Shown here one piece after another: positions 22,703 through 33,659 of a DNA stretch of 64,000 nucleotides (positions within the stretch are counted from its first letter, which is position 1; each line of letters begins with the position of its first letter). Below the pieces are notes generated by a model that ran no database searches, was not told the origin of the DNA, and saw only the letters and a list, made by a program, of their open reading frames with translations. Origin of the DNA: Gambelia wislizenii (taxonomy: Eukaryota; Chordata; Lepidosauria; Squamata; Crotaphytidae); contig JAUMIR010000001.1 of NCBI GenBank assembly GCA_030847615.1, forward strand, positions 291,054,187 to 291,118,186, in the 5' to 3' direction. The translations under genes and the position numbers were made by a program.

Positions 22703-25497
22703 TCATAGAATTGTAGAGTTGGAAGAGGCCACGAGGCCCATCCAGTCCAACCCCCTGCCACGCAGGAAATCTTGATCAAAGCATCCCCTCAGATAGCAAT
22801 CCAGCCTCTGTTTAAACACCTCCAAGGAAGGAGACCCAACCACGCTCTGAGGGAGTGTGTTCCACTGCCGAACAGCTCTTACTGTTAAAAAGTTCCTCCT
22901 AATGTTGAGGTGGAATCTCTGTTCCTGGAGCTTGCATCCATTGCTCCGTGTTCCAGTCTCTGGAGCAGCAGAAAACAAGCTTGCTCCATCCTCAGCCTGA
23001 TATCCCTTCAAATACCTAAACAGGGCTATCATATCGCCTCAACCGTCTTTTTTCCAGGCTAAACATACCCAGCTCCCTAAGTCTCTCCTCATAAGGCATG
23101 GTTTCCAGACCTTTCACCATTTTCGTTGCCCTTCTCTGGACATGCTCCAATTTGTCAATATCCTTTTTGAATTGTGGTGCCCAGAACTGGACACAGTATT
23201 CTAAGTGAGGTCTGACCAAGGCAGAATAGAGCGGCACTATTGATCTAGACACTATACTTCTATTGATACAGCCCAAAATCGCATTGGCCTTTTTAGCTGC
23301 CGTATCACACTGTTGACTCATGTTCAACTTGTGGTCTACTAGGACTCCTAGATCCCTTTCGCATGTAGTCTCATTCAGCCAGGTCTCTCCCATCCTATAT
23401 CTATGCATTTCATTTTTCTGCCCTAAGTGCAGTACTTTACATTTCTCCGTGTTGAATTTCATTTTGTTAGCTTTGGCCCAGCTCTCCAGTCTATCCAGGT
23501 CATTCTGAATTTTGATCCTGTCCTCTAGGGTATTAGCTACTCCTCCTAATTTGGTGTCATCTGCAAATTTGATAAGTATGCCCCTAATTCCCTCATCCAA
23601 GTCATTGATAAAGATGTTGAATAGCACTGGGCCCAGGACAGAACCCTGTGGCACCCCACTGGTCACATCTTTCCAAGACGAAGAGGAGCCACTGCTGAGC
23701 ACCCTTTGGGTTCGGCCGGTCAACCAATTACAAATCCATTGAACAGTTAACTTGTCTAGCTCACATTTTACAAGCTTGTTTGCAAGAATGTCATGAGGAA
23801 CCTTGTCAAAGGTCTTACTGAAATCAAGGTATGCAATGTCCACAGAGTTCCCTTCATCTACCAAGCTGGTAACTTTATCAAAAAAAGAGATCAGATTAGT
23901 CTGGCATGACTTGTTTCTCTGAAACCCATGTTGACTTTTTGTGATTATGGCATTGCCTTCTAAATGTTCACAGACTCTCTGTTTAATGATCTGCTCTAGA
24001 ATCTTCCCTGGTATTGATGTCAGACTAACTGGACGATAATTGTTGGGATCCTCTTTTTTCCCCTTTTTGAAGATGGGGACGTTTGCCCTCCTCCAGTCTG
24101 CTGGGACTTCTCCTGTTCTCCAGGAGTTCTCAAAGATTATTGCCAATGGCTCTGAGATCACATTTGCCAGCTCTTTTAATACTCTTGGATGTAGTTCATC
24201 TGGTCCTGGAGATTTAAATTCATTTAGATTAAGAAGGTATTCCTGTACTATCTCTTTGCTTATTCTGAGCTGGATTTCCCCTATTGTGTCCTCTGTTCCA
24301 TTCTCCTCAGGTTGGTCCCCCTTTTCCTTTTCTGAAAACACTGAGGCAAAGAAGGTGTTGAGTAATTCTGCCTTTTCTCTGTCCCCTGTTAGCATTTTGC
24401 CATCTTCTCCACATAGTGGCCCTATCATTTCCTTCTTCCTCCTTTTGCTGCGGACATACCCCCCAAAACCCCTTTTTATTGTTCTTAACCTCCCTAGCAA
24501 GCCTGAGCTCATTCGGCGCTTTAGCTTTTCTAACTTTACTCCTACAGGTGTTCGCTATCTGTTTGAATTCTTCTTTGGTGATTTCCCCCTTTTTCCATTT
24601 CCTATACATGTTCCGTTTAAAACTTAGCTCTGTTGAAATTTCTTTAGTCATCCATCCTGGTTTCTTGAGACACCTCCCATTTTTCTTCCTCAATGGTACT
24701 GTTTGAAATTGTGCCTTCAGTATTTCCCTTTTGAGAAAGTCCCATCCATCTTGAGGTCTCTTCTCTTTTAGTATTCCTGACCATGGGGTCACCCCCAGTA
24801 TTTCCCTGAGTTTATTGAAATCAGCTCTCCCAAAGTCAAGAATGTGTGTCTGACTATGCCTGGCTTCTCCTTTCCATTGTATAACAAACTCCATGAGAAC
24901 ATGATCACTCTCACCTAAGGATCCCACCACTTGCACCCCATTAACCAGGTCATCTCTGTTGGTTAGGATCAGATCTAAAATAGCTGACCCCCTTGTTGCC
25001 TCTTCCACCTTTTGGACCATGAAATTGTCTTCCAGGCAAGTAAGGAATTTGCTAGACCTTGACGTTTTGGTTGAGTTAGATTGCCAGCAAATATCAGGAT
25101 AGTTGAAGTCACCCATCACTACTACATCTCTCCTTTCTGCATGTGTGTTCATCTGTTCTAGAAAGGCATCATCCAATTCCTCCATCTGACTTGGGGGTCT
25201 GTAGTAGAGTCCCACATTAACATCCCTGTTGTTTCCCTCCCCTTTAATTTTTATCCAGATGCTCTCCACCTGGCTTCCAGTATTGATGTCATGGATCTCT
25301 TCACTAGTGTAAATATCCCTGACATATAATGCTATTCCTCCTTCTTTCCTGTTTGGCCTGTTTCTCCTATAAAGATTATACCCCTCTATTCCTACATTCC
25401 GATCATGAGACTCATCCCACCAGGTTTCAGTAATGCCTATTATATCATATTTGTTTTGTAGTGCTAGGAGTTCAAGTTCATCTTGCTTATTTCCCAT
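22703..25497 (-). pseudogene. CR1 ORF2 (endonuclease and reverse transcriptase), frameshifted
   Basis: The minus strand encodes an apurinic-type endonuclease at the N-terminus (Ile-Thr-Glu-Thr-Trp-Trp; Val-Val-Met-Gly-Asp-Phe-Asn-Tyr-Pro; Gly-Glu-Ser-Asp-His). Reverse transcriptase follows (Ala-Asp-Trp-Arg-Arg; Asp-Phe-Ser-Lys; Ser-Gly-Val-Pro-Gln-Gly-Ser; Phe-Ala-Asp-Asp-Thr-Lys) and a C-terminal region (Leu-Val-Arg-Pro-His-Leu-Glu-Tyr-Cys). Catalytic FADD is intact. The frame shifts near 24470 (a run of A and G on the minus strand) and again near 23035. Total coding span is about 930 codons. Frames on the opposite strand here are antisense artefacts. Confidence 0.93.
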
Positions 25498-25679
25498 GCT
25501 CTGTGGATTAGTGTAGAGACATCTAAGACCATGTGTTCCCTTTACTTGCTACCTGTGCAAGTTTTTTTTGCCTCCCACTGTTAGGTCCTTGCGCTGTTTG
25601 CCTTGTTCCTCTATGACAGTTTGACTATTTTCTCCAGCCTTTTTGCCTTTCAGAATACTGTCTCCCTCCCCCATTTGAC

Positions 25680-26447
25680 TCAATTTAAAGCCCTCTTGAT
25701 CAAATTCTTGAGACTGTTGGCAAAAATGTTTCTTCCAACTGTCTTAAGATGCACCCCATCTCTTGCCAGAAGTCCCCCCTCATGGAAGCGCAGCCCATTA
25801 TCCAAGAATCCAAATTGTTCTCGGTGACACCATCTACGGAGCCAGTTGTTTACGTTGGCTATTTTCCTCTCCCTTCCTGGACCATGCCCTTCAACTGGCA
25901 GAAGAGACAAGATGACAACCTGTGCATCCATTTCTTTCACCTTTTTCCCCAGGGCCTCATAATCTCTTCTGATCTTGGGAAAACTGTGCCTTGCAGTATC
26001 ATTGGTTCCCACATGGATCAAAAGGAAGGGGTAATGATCCGTAGGCTTGACGAGTCTTGTCAGCCTCTCCGTCACATCACGGATCTTTGCCCCAGGGAGA
26101 CAACACACCTCCCGAGACATCTTGTCAGGCCCACAAGCCACTGCTTCTGTACCCTGCAGCAAGGAGTCCCCCACCACCACCACACACCTCCCCCGAGGCT
26201 TCGCAGCTGCTGTTCCTTGCAGTGGTACTCTCAAGGTCCCCTGCTCCACCCCTGACGTCTGTCCATGCTGTTCTTCCTTGTCGTCCTTGATAAGGGAAAG
26301 GGCTTTGAATCGATTCTGTAGCTGCAAGCTGCTCAAAGAATACCTGGATTTTCTTGTTCTGTGTGTGACATTCCTCCAGCTGTCTACTTCCTGTGTCTGT
26401 GAAGTGACTCTCTCCTCTGCAGCCATTTCCTCCATGCAGGAACACAT
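25680..26447 (-). CDS. CR1 ORF1 protein with SGNH esterase domain
   Basis: An uninterrupted 255-codon frame in the CR1 element. The C-terminal two thirds is an SGNH/GDSL-type esterase: block I Val-Val-Val-Val-Gly-Asp-Ser-Leu-Leu (about residues 90-98), the Gly-Thr-Asn-Asp block (about 147-150), and Asp-Gly-Val-His-Leu near the end (about 231-235) with catalytic Asp and His. Ser in GDS, Asn in GTND and the DxxH pair are all retained, so catalysis is possible in principle. An esterase ORF1 is known from CR1-group LINEs; its role in retrotransposition is not settled. The N-terminal third is charged and without a clear motif. Upstream in-frame sequence may extend the start. Confidence 0.88.
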   Translation of the reverse strand: MCSCMEEMAAEERVTSQTQEVDSWRNVTHRTRKSRYSLSSLQLQNRFKALSLIKDDKEEQHGQTSGVEQGTLRVPLQGTAAAKPRGRCVVVVGDSLLQGTEAVACGPDKMSREVCCLPGAKIRDVTERLTRLVKPTDHYPFLLIHVGTNDTARHSFPKIRRDYEALGKKVKEMDAQVVILSLLPVEGHGPGRERKIANVNNWLRRWCHREQFGFLDNGLRFHEGGLLARDGVHLKTVGRNIFANSLKNLIKRALN

Positions 26448-27661
26448 AACAAAAACTGGGATAATTTAAAAGCAGCTGAGAAAAATGAGACAACACTGAA
26501 TTAATTGAGACTGGCCCTGCCAAATGGTTACTTTTGGAAGGTAAATTACTGGCTTAAGGGCTTCGACTAGGTCTTACTTATAGGCTGCCTGTTTCCCATT
26601 GTCTTCAGCAGAAATTAGACTGCACTCCTAACCATATTTACTTAGTTATGAGGGTTTTCATATTCTGCAAGGTGTTTTACCATTCTGTTAAGACCTGCAA
26701 AATTGATGGTCATCAAAACGTTTTTTTAAAAAAAACTATGCTGATTTTATAGGAATTTTGCCTTCTAAATCCAAACATGACCTCAGATTTGCTCCATCAC
26801 ATAAATTAATTTCACAGCTTGCTTTGATGTGTTTATGTTGTAATATGTGACCAAATGAAATTACTAGTGACAAATTACCACATGAAACCTACCAGTTCTG
26901 AATATATTTATTTACAAAAAACTATAAAACTTTGTTCTGTACATCTGAACCTTATTCAAAAGGCATAGTAGTCCCTTTTCCTTTTGCATCTGTTGCTTTT
27001 CTTTTTGTTCCCTGCTTCCTGATTTTCATGATGCCACATCTAGCAGTAATCTCACATCATATTAATGTTCCACCAGCCTTGGCATCGCTTGTCCATCTCT
27101 TTAATGTCTTAATGGAAATGTTCTCCCTGTTCATCATTTACTGCACCTAGGTTTTCTGGGGAAAAGTCCAAGTGTGTGTTCAAGAAATGAATTTTAATAC
27201 TCATTGAGCATCCCAAAGCTTTGAATTTTTCCAGCATGTTTTCAACAATGAGTGCATAGCCAGGGTCATTATTTCCAAGGAATTTAGTAACCACACTTTT
27301 GAAGGAACTCTGAGCCTCTTTTTCTACTTCATTCCTCATAGACAAGAAGTTTTCATCTGACAGCAACCTTCTAATGTCTAGGCCAACAAAAATTTACAGT
27401 ATTCTTGTAATTTTGCTTCTGATAGGTTAGGGAAAGACTTAAAAGTATTATCCACTTTTTTGTATTGTCTTAACAAACAGTTTCATAAGGGCCAGTTTCA
27501 TATGAAGAGGTAGCAAAAGTGTTTTCTTTGGGTTGACTAGATTTTTACACAAAATATTCTTGCTTCCAGCTTCTAGAGACCTTCTTTCCAGCCAGTGTTT
27601 TTGCTCCTGATGTTGATGCTTTGTGTTGCTGTCCCATTCACAAAGGAAACATGGGAACGTA

Positions 27662-28033
27662 GAGGCTTAGCGCATGAGAGAAAGGAAGCAGCAGCACAGC
27701 CCAATAATAGCTCCCATCGTACCTTACCACATGATGTCGGTGTTCTACAGACGTTCTTCTGTTCCGATCCTGTGGGAGATGGTGGTAAACATGAGTCTTT
27801 TTACTAACAGATGTTTTCACCTCAGAGTGTGGTGGAGTCTCCTCCTTTGGAGGTTTTTAAACAGAGGCTGTCGGGAATGTTTATTCCTGCATGGCAGGGG
27901 GTGGGACTGCATGCTCTTGTGGTCTCCTCCAACTCTATGATTCTCTGATTCTCTGATCATGTGGTAAGGCAGGCCAGGAGGCGCTATTATTGGGCTGTAC
28001 TCCTTCTTCTCTTCCCTCATGTGATAAGCCTCT
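27662..28033. mobile_element. MITE with about 85-bp inverted arms, carrying a CR1 tail
   Basis: The left arm starts gaggcttagcgcatgagag, passes gcacagcccaataatagc and ends ccttaccacatgat. The right arm is its complement (atcatgtggtaagg ... gctattattgggctgtac ... ctcatgtgataagcctc). It separates the two halves of the degenerate protein copy around it. The loop holds a CR1 3' end (27815-27955). Confidence 0.85.
27815..27955 (+). mobile_element. CR1 LINE 3' end inside a MITE
   Basis: gtggtggagtctcctcctttgg to tggtctcctccaactctatg and a tail of tgattctctgattctctga, the CR1 3' octamer repeat. It lies in the loop of the surrounding MITE. Confidence 0.88.
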
Positions 28034-28960
28034 TAGTATATCCTCCCTGTTGCCCCTGATGCCTGCACAATATTTTAAGGTCTCCACAAGTCATCTTGTC
28101 ATGATCATTACATTTTATCTTTGTGAGAATCAATTCCAAATTATCATAACTTTCTTTCAGATGTACCAAGTGACCAACAGATACAGAGGCATACTTGTTC
28201 CCATTGTGCAAAAGAACACTTTTAGACTTATTTTGGAAGAGTTGATGAAAAGTCTCCATTCATCCACTCTGTACTCAGTGCCGTATTTCTGTATCAAACC
28301 ATCAATATCACTGCAGTAAACTCACCCTCCTGTGAAAAGTAGGAAGTAAACTCATTTTCTCTGCCTCTATACAAATATATCAATGTTGCAGCTGCTAATA
28401 TTTTTTTTCTTTTAATCTGGAGCCTAAGAGTTCAGCAGAATCCTTGGGTAATCCCAAATCTCTCACTAAATCATTTAGTTCAGATTGAGTGAATAACTAG
28501 AGGTCCTGACTGAAATTCTTTGTGTTCAATATCAGAGCCAGAATTAATAGGGGAATCTTCCAGTGTTTCTGGTGGAAGAGGAACTGGATTTTCTGGGCCA
28601 TTATAAACAGATCATACAGCTAATAGAAGATTTGGACAGAAAATGGCTTTCTTCTTATTATTTTTTAAGACATAGCCTTTAACATCTCAAGATTAAAAAT
28701 AGCAGTCATCAGGGTGATTTGTTGGCTCCCTCCATATTATTAGCACACCAAATCTGAATACTTCTTTTTGCCTTTAGACCACTTCCTTAGGTCCTATGTA
28801 CAAATAAAACTAGCTTTGTGTGGAGCTGATGGTTTGTCTTGACCACCTAGTTTTCTCCAAAGTAGGCATGCTACACTTTTCTAATAAAAAGTGTTATGTT
28901 TCCTTTAATGTTACTTGATCACAAATTCCCCACAAATGTAGCAAAAGTTTCCTGGACTGT

Positions 28961-29344
28961 TGACAAATCCACAGGTAGCCAGGATTCACAACTTACTGCA
29001 AGTACTCAGAACACAAGAAGAGTCTCAAATATATCCTGCAAAGAGTAAGAAAGGGGTTAAGTCTTCTAATAGACTTTCAAAACACTTTCATTCACTGATA
29101 TGAAACACAAAAAGCCATTCAAAAGCACTGAAAGAAATTACACTGGAAATCAGCATCCACACTTAAAGCCGAGTAACAACAGAATTGATAAAAAATATTG
29201 ACTTTGTGAAAGAACTCTGTCTGGTATGACTTTTTTTTTCCTTTTTGAATTCAGCACCCAAAAATACATTAAAAACAGCTATAGTATTGAAAAAGGCTTT
29301 TTCATCACAGGCCTTATAATCAGTAAATACTAGAGAGGACGTAG
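28961..29344. other. Unassigned intergenic DNA
   Basis: Nothing recognised. It may hold decayed flanks of the degenerate element to the left. Confidence 0.4.
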
Positions 29345-29585
29345 AGAGCCAATGTCATTTAGTGGTTTGAGCATTGTACTACAACTCCAAAGACCAGGAT
29401 TCAAATCCCCACTTGGCCATGGAAACCCACTAGATGACCTTGAGCAATTCACACTCTCTCAGCATTGAGGAAGGCAATGGCAAACCCCCTCTGAAGAAAT
29501 CTTGCCAAGAAAACCTGGATGATAGGGTCACCTGTGGGTCCCCATGAGTCAGAAATGACTTGAAGGCACACCACAACAACAGAGA
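29345..29585 (+). mobile_element. tRNA-derived SINE, fuller copy
   Basis: Head tttagtggtttgagcattg (box A) and aggattcaaatcccc (box B), then catggaaacccactagatgacc, ggaaggcaatggcaaaccccc and the tail ccccatgagtcagaaatgac followed by ttgaaggcacac and (CAA)n. Same family as 6012; reverse copies lie at about 57770 and 63720. Confidence 0.9.
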
Positions 29586-30949
29586 GGAGATAAACACAAT
29601 CAAACACAGCAAAACCTACTTCTGAGCTGTGGCAGCTGGTGACTTCTATGTCTGTGGGGCAGTGAATCAGCTCCAGGGAGTCCATGCTGCAGAATCTCTT
29701 TGGGAGACAGGGTTCAGTGCACTGGGTAGCTCCTTGAAAGTTCTGACTAAAATCCAAAGTAGGATTAATCATGCCACCAATATGGAAACCACAAAGTAAA
29801 AGTTTTCAAGAAAAGTTTTAATGTAAAAATCCACCTATCATATTATTAAAGGACCCAGTTAAATATTTAGAGGGTTTTGCTCTATAAGCTGTATTTTTTG
29901 TTGGCAACACAGACAAAATGAAATATTTGTACAGCTTTCTTCAGCATTACTCAAAAGCACTCTTCTATTGAGGTACAATTTTTCTTGCAAGGAAAACAAT
30001 AGGTACAAGAAAATAGTTATTTATAATAAATGTATGCACTATGGGTATATTTCAATAATGACTGATTTCACAAATACTTGGCTGTCTGCTTTGTGTCACA
30101 GTGGCTTAGAGGACTCAGTAGTGATGATGCTAGACAAGAACTTTATTGTCTCATTTTAAAAAGAAACAGGAAGTTCCTGATTGCACCCAGATACAACTAA
30201 CTCCAGTGCCACCTAGTGATTAAATGACATCATGACATCACTCATGCTACATTCTCCAAAAGTCAGAACAGGATACTTGTCTTTATTGTGAACTAAAATG
30301 TCACAAAGGACGAGGAAGCTTTTGTGTTTTCTCTGAGCTGAATATTCATTAAAAATAGGGAGTGACGGAGAAAGAGCTAATTCCAACATGAGTCCCAAAG
30401 TTGCATCCATTTTACTGAAGGAAGAATCCATTTTACTATTCCACTGAAGAGATCTGTAGAATATTAATGTATTGAAGGAGAAAGCAAGAGATCTGCATGA
30501 GGGAGACTCAGATTCAATCCAAAAATGAGATGAAATTTGTTTTTGCATTGAATATGTAGGGTTTTTTTTTAAAAAAATGGATATATTATTTGCAGCCTGT
30601 TGTTACACATTTAGAAGCATTCTGCAGGTATAATTATACATGTTCTGAGCTGGTACTTGAAGTCTCTTTCATCTCTGCTAATCACATTTGTTTGGTTGAA
30701 CTCCTGTTTATATCACCTGAGGACGCAGAGAAATATTGGGGGAAGTCTCTGCTGTTCCCACTCACTCAAACTAGACTCTTCTTGGCACTGATCTCTAAAA
30801 TTCAAAATAGTTTAGTTTATTTTCCCATGTATGATCATTGCAACCAACCATCAAGCCTGCAGAGTCGCCCTTTGGCCAGCCTAAGCTATCTCAGAGGAGC
30901 ATTGTGAAGATAAAATGAAGACAGGATGGAAGCATGGCACCACCTTGAC
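29586..30949. other. Unassigned intergenic DNA
   Basis: No gene recognised. The phrase aaagttgcatccattttactgaagg occurs at 30399 and again at 31989, indicating a shared short repeat. Confidence 0.5.
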
Positions 30950-31990
30950 ATTTTAATTATTTTTATTTTTTATTTTTATTTCTATCCTTTCCTTCTCCCA
31001 ATATGGGACCCAAGGAAGATCACAATGTTAGGTAAAACACAATATGGTTCAAACAATGGATACAAGAATTTTTTTTAAAAGCAATTAATCATATTAACAA
31101 CATTAATTTGAAACAATTTTAAAAGGATGTAACACCCAAAGGTCTGGGGTGAACAGAAAGGTCTTCACATGCAAGCAGGCAGAGAGTAGTGAGAGGGGGC
31201 CAACCTAGGGCTTGTCTAGATGGGCAATTTACCCCAGCTTCCCCCCATCTTGGAGCCCTGCAGTCCAAACAACGTAGGGCTCTTCCCCTGATTCACCTCC
31301 AGATAGTCCTGACAACATCCAAGGCAAAGCTGGGGGGAAGCTGGGGTAAATCCCTTTAAAATGTTTCAAAATAACCCCAGAAAACCCATGTCATGCAGAA
31401 AAACCTGGTTGGGTCCAGCACAGGAATGCAGAGTTCATACCAGCATGCTGAGGTGTCTTGCCAGACATCGACACAGCTGGTGCTGCTCTGAAGCCGGGAA
31501 GGAGGTCCCAAGCACATGATCAAGGTCCCCTGCATGTGATTAGTCTTGTTCACATGCTGATGGATGCATTCCCAGCTTCAGGGAGTGCAACATGTGACAG
31601 CATCAGAGGTGCCGCTGAAACAGCCGGCATGTGCATTTGCCCATTTCATCATGGTAATTGGAGAGGGGTGGATCTGGGCCAGCTCCAGGGCCAGAGTACA
31701 ATGGCCCAGAAGCAATGTATTCTGGCCAGTGTAGACCAGCCCCTAGCTTCCTGTGGGAGGGAATTCCACAATCTGGGAGCAGCCACTGAGAAGGCTTTCT
31801 CCTGTGTCTTCACCAAAGTGGTGGTGAAACAGAGAAAAAGCCCTCCTCCAAGAACCTTAAAACATACTGGGAGATATGCTCTTTCAGATAGTGCCTGGAA
31901 ATGAGTGGCTAGCCAATGAAGCTGTTTCAGTGGAGGAGTTATATGTTTTTTGTAAGATGGGGAAAAGGTAGGATATTCAGTATAATAAAG
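30950..31990 (-). mobile_element. L2 LINE 3' part, opened by a CTTGTCTA-end element
   Basis: The minus strand encodes the conserved L2 C-terminus Ala-Phe-Ser-Val-Ala-Ala-Pro-Arg-Leu-Trp-Asn-Ser-Leu-Pro (about 31760-31800) preceded by Leu-His-Trp-Leu. The 3' UTR (cccaatatgggacccaagg; ggtgaacagaaaggtcttc) follows at lower coordinates. The element at 31207-31745 splits the two parts. Confidence 0.8.
31207..31745. mobile_element. CTTGTCTA-end DNA element inserted in L2
   Basis: Ends agggcttgtctagatgggc and ggccagtgtagaccagcccct form an inverted repeat. The 539-bp element interrupts an otherwise continuous L2. No transposase frame. Confidence 0.75.
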
Positions 31991-32674
31991 TTGCATCCAT
32001 TTTACTGAAGGAAAAATCAATTTTACTATTCCACTGAAGGAACTATTCCACTGAAGGAACAGCTTCCATCAGCAGAACAAGAGGGTTTGGTTCACCCTTC
32101 ACCTCGCAACTGCTATGTGCCCTCCAAATCTTCTCTAGTGGGTTTGGACCTTCTTGAGAGGGTTAGGGGTGTGTCTGAAGAGGCAAAGAGGGGAGAGAAA
32201 AGTCCCACTGCACAAGTGGATGTCTGCTCAAGCAAGAGTGGATTTCACCCAGTGTTTTTATGTGATTCTGTTGTAAAGTGATATGGTGTATAAATACAGT
32301 CAATGATTAATGAGCAAATGAATTAATGCTAGATAGGTGTGCCACACTAAGGAGGTATGTGGACAAGGTCACAAAACTGGAGCTGAAGGGACTTTCCCTT
32401 CTGAATGCCATAACTCCTATGGTGACTGACTCATCCCTGCTCACTCTATAAAATCAGTTAAGTCCAGACGATACATCCAGATCATCTGAAGGGACCAGCT
32501 CTGACCATTGGTAGGTGAGTCAATGCCACTGGTCTAGAAGAATAAATTAAAAAGGAAATGAACAATTAAAAACAAATAGCATTGCATAGCTAGCTGGAGT
32601 TTGTCATAATATGTTTTGTTATAAACCAGTTCGGAATGTTTTAAATAGAAAAATGAAAAGTGGCACAAAATATT

Positions 32675-32677
<3 letters not shown>
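31991..32677. other. Unassigned intergenic DNA
   Basis: Short direct repeat of ttccactgaaggaac at 32029-32060. No gene seen. Confidence 0.45.

Positions 32678-32711
<34 letters not shown>
32678..32711. repeat. (TC)n microsatellite at a LINE 3' end
   Basis: About 16 TC units abut the 3' end of the minus-strand LINE at 32712, at the same element position where a (TA)n tract abuts the 20041 copy. Confidence 0.95.
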
Positions 32712-32713
<2 letters not shown>

Positions 32714-33455
32714 CTTTTCTTCACAAATGAAGATTTAGGAAGGACTCATCCCGCACTTTCTGCAAGCGTGCTGATGACTAAAAAGGCCAATCCAAGCTAA
32801 ACAAGTCCAGTTGCAGAAAGCACAGCAGAAGGTCTCCTTGGGTGATGTTTCCAGGTTGTGATTCTTTCTGCGTTGTCGTTTCTCTTCAAGACGTGTTCGG
32901 CGTGAGTTCTCAAATAAGGCTGCAGCATTGTGGATCGTGCGTCTCCATGCCTCCCGATGTGAGGCCAGGGCGGACCATTGTTGGTGATCAATTTGGCCGA
33001 ACCTGAGATGTTGTTTCAGGGAGTCCTTGTATCGCGTTTTTGGAGCGCCCCTCTTATGCTGACCCGTGGCGAGTTCACCGTAGAGTACTATTTTGGGGAG
33101 GTGATGGTCCTCCATCCTAGAAATGTGCCTTGCCCAGTGCAGCTGTGTTCTCAATATCATGGCCTCAATGCTGGTGATCCCTGCATGCTCAAGGACAGCA
33201 ACATTTGTCACATAGTCAGTCCAGTGTATATTTAGGATTGTGCGTATACAGCACTGATGAAAGCGTTTGAGGAGTTGTAAGCAGTGGCGATAGGTGACCC
33301 ATGTTTCAGACCCATAAAGGAGAATAGAAAATACAATGGCTCTATACACACTGATTTTTGTGCTTCGCCTCAGGTGTTTATTACTCCAGACTCTTTTGTA
33401 AAGTCTTCCAAATGTGCTACATGCCTTTGCTAATCTGTGATCGATCTCTGACAAA
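32712..33455 (-). mobile_element. Non-LTR retrotransposon fragment, same family as 20041
   Basis: A 239-codon open minus frame covers the RT C-terminal region: Glu-Ile-Asp-His-Arg-Leu-Ala-Lys-Ala, Leu-Leu-Tyr-Gly-Ser-Glu-Thr-Trp, Ala-Arg-His-Ile-Ser-Arg-Met-Glu-Asp, Tyr-Gly-Glu-Leu-Ala-Thr-Gly. The terminal segment Cys-x2-Cys...His-x3-Cys is finger-like. The catalytic RT core is absent, so this is a 5'-truncated copy. It is cleaner than the 20041 copy and likely younger. Confidence 0.87.
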
Positions 33456-33659
33456 AAGGCACAAAATATTGTTAGCTAAATAAATAATAAACAAGGACTT
33501 GGGTGCATATGACTGAAATAGCAAGGATCTTATTTCAGATGTCTGCTTGGGGAAGGAACAGATGAGTACAAAGGTATTTTTGGAAGGGTGTGATTCTGAA
33601 AGCGTAAAGGCCTCTTCTTAGATCCATTCATAACTAAATTTAAAAGGGCTATGTACGGT

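Larger units (their letters stand above)
22692..26520 (-). mobile_element. CR1 LINE, nearly full length
   Basis: A minus-strand CR1 with 5' region (about 26.45-26.52 kb), ORF1, a spacer of about 180 bp, ORF2 with endonuclease and reverse transcriptase, and a 3' end showing the CR1 repeat (tcatagaatcatagaatt on plus). CR1 elements are usually truncated at the 5' end, so this length is uncommon. ORF1 is open; ORF2 has at least two frameshifts. A second short CR1-like tail (22658-22691) lies immediately downstream, as if two tails had been joined. Confidence 0.95.
26985..28960 (-). pseudogene. Degenerate copy of a transposon-associated uncharacterised protein family
   Basis: The minus strand, read across several frames, gives consecutive conserved blocks in the right order. 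About 28847-28813: Asp-Gln-Asp-Lys-Pro-x-Ala-Pro-His-Lys. About 28731-28696: Arg-Glu-Pro-Thr-Asn-His-x-Asp-Asp-Cys-Tyr-Phe. About 28470-28410: Asp-Leu-Val-Arg-Asp-Leu-Gly-Leu, then Ala-Glu-Leu-Leu-Gly-Ser-Arg-Leu. About 28220: Val-Leu-Leu-His-Asn-Gly-Asn-Lys-Tyr-Ala-Ser. About 27300: Lys-Phe-Leu-Gly-Asn. About 27210: Met-Ser-Ile-Lys-Ile-His-Phe-Leu. About 27120: Glu-Gln-Gly-Glu, and then Asp-Ile-Lys-Glu-Met. I know these from a long, multi-copy, uncharacterised protein of arthropods and cnidarians. It has several stops and frame changes and a MITE inserted at 27662-28033. The enzyme class is unknown to me. Confidence 0.8.

Noticed and set aside
24040..24706. Long plus-strand frames opposite CR1
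   Set aside because: Antisense of CR1 ORF2; no independent support.
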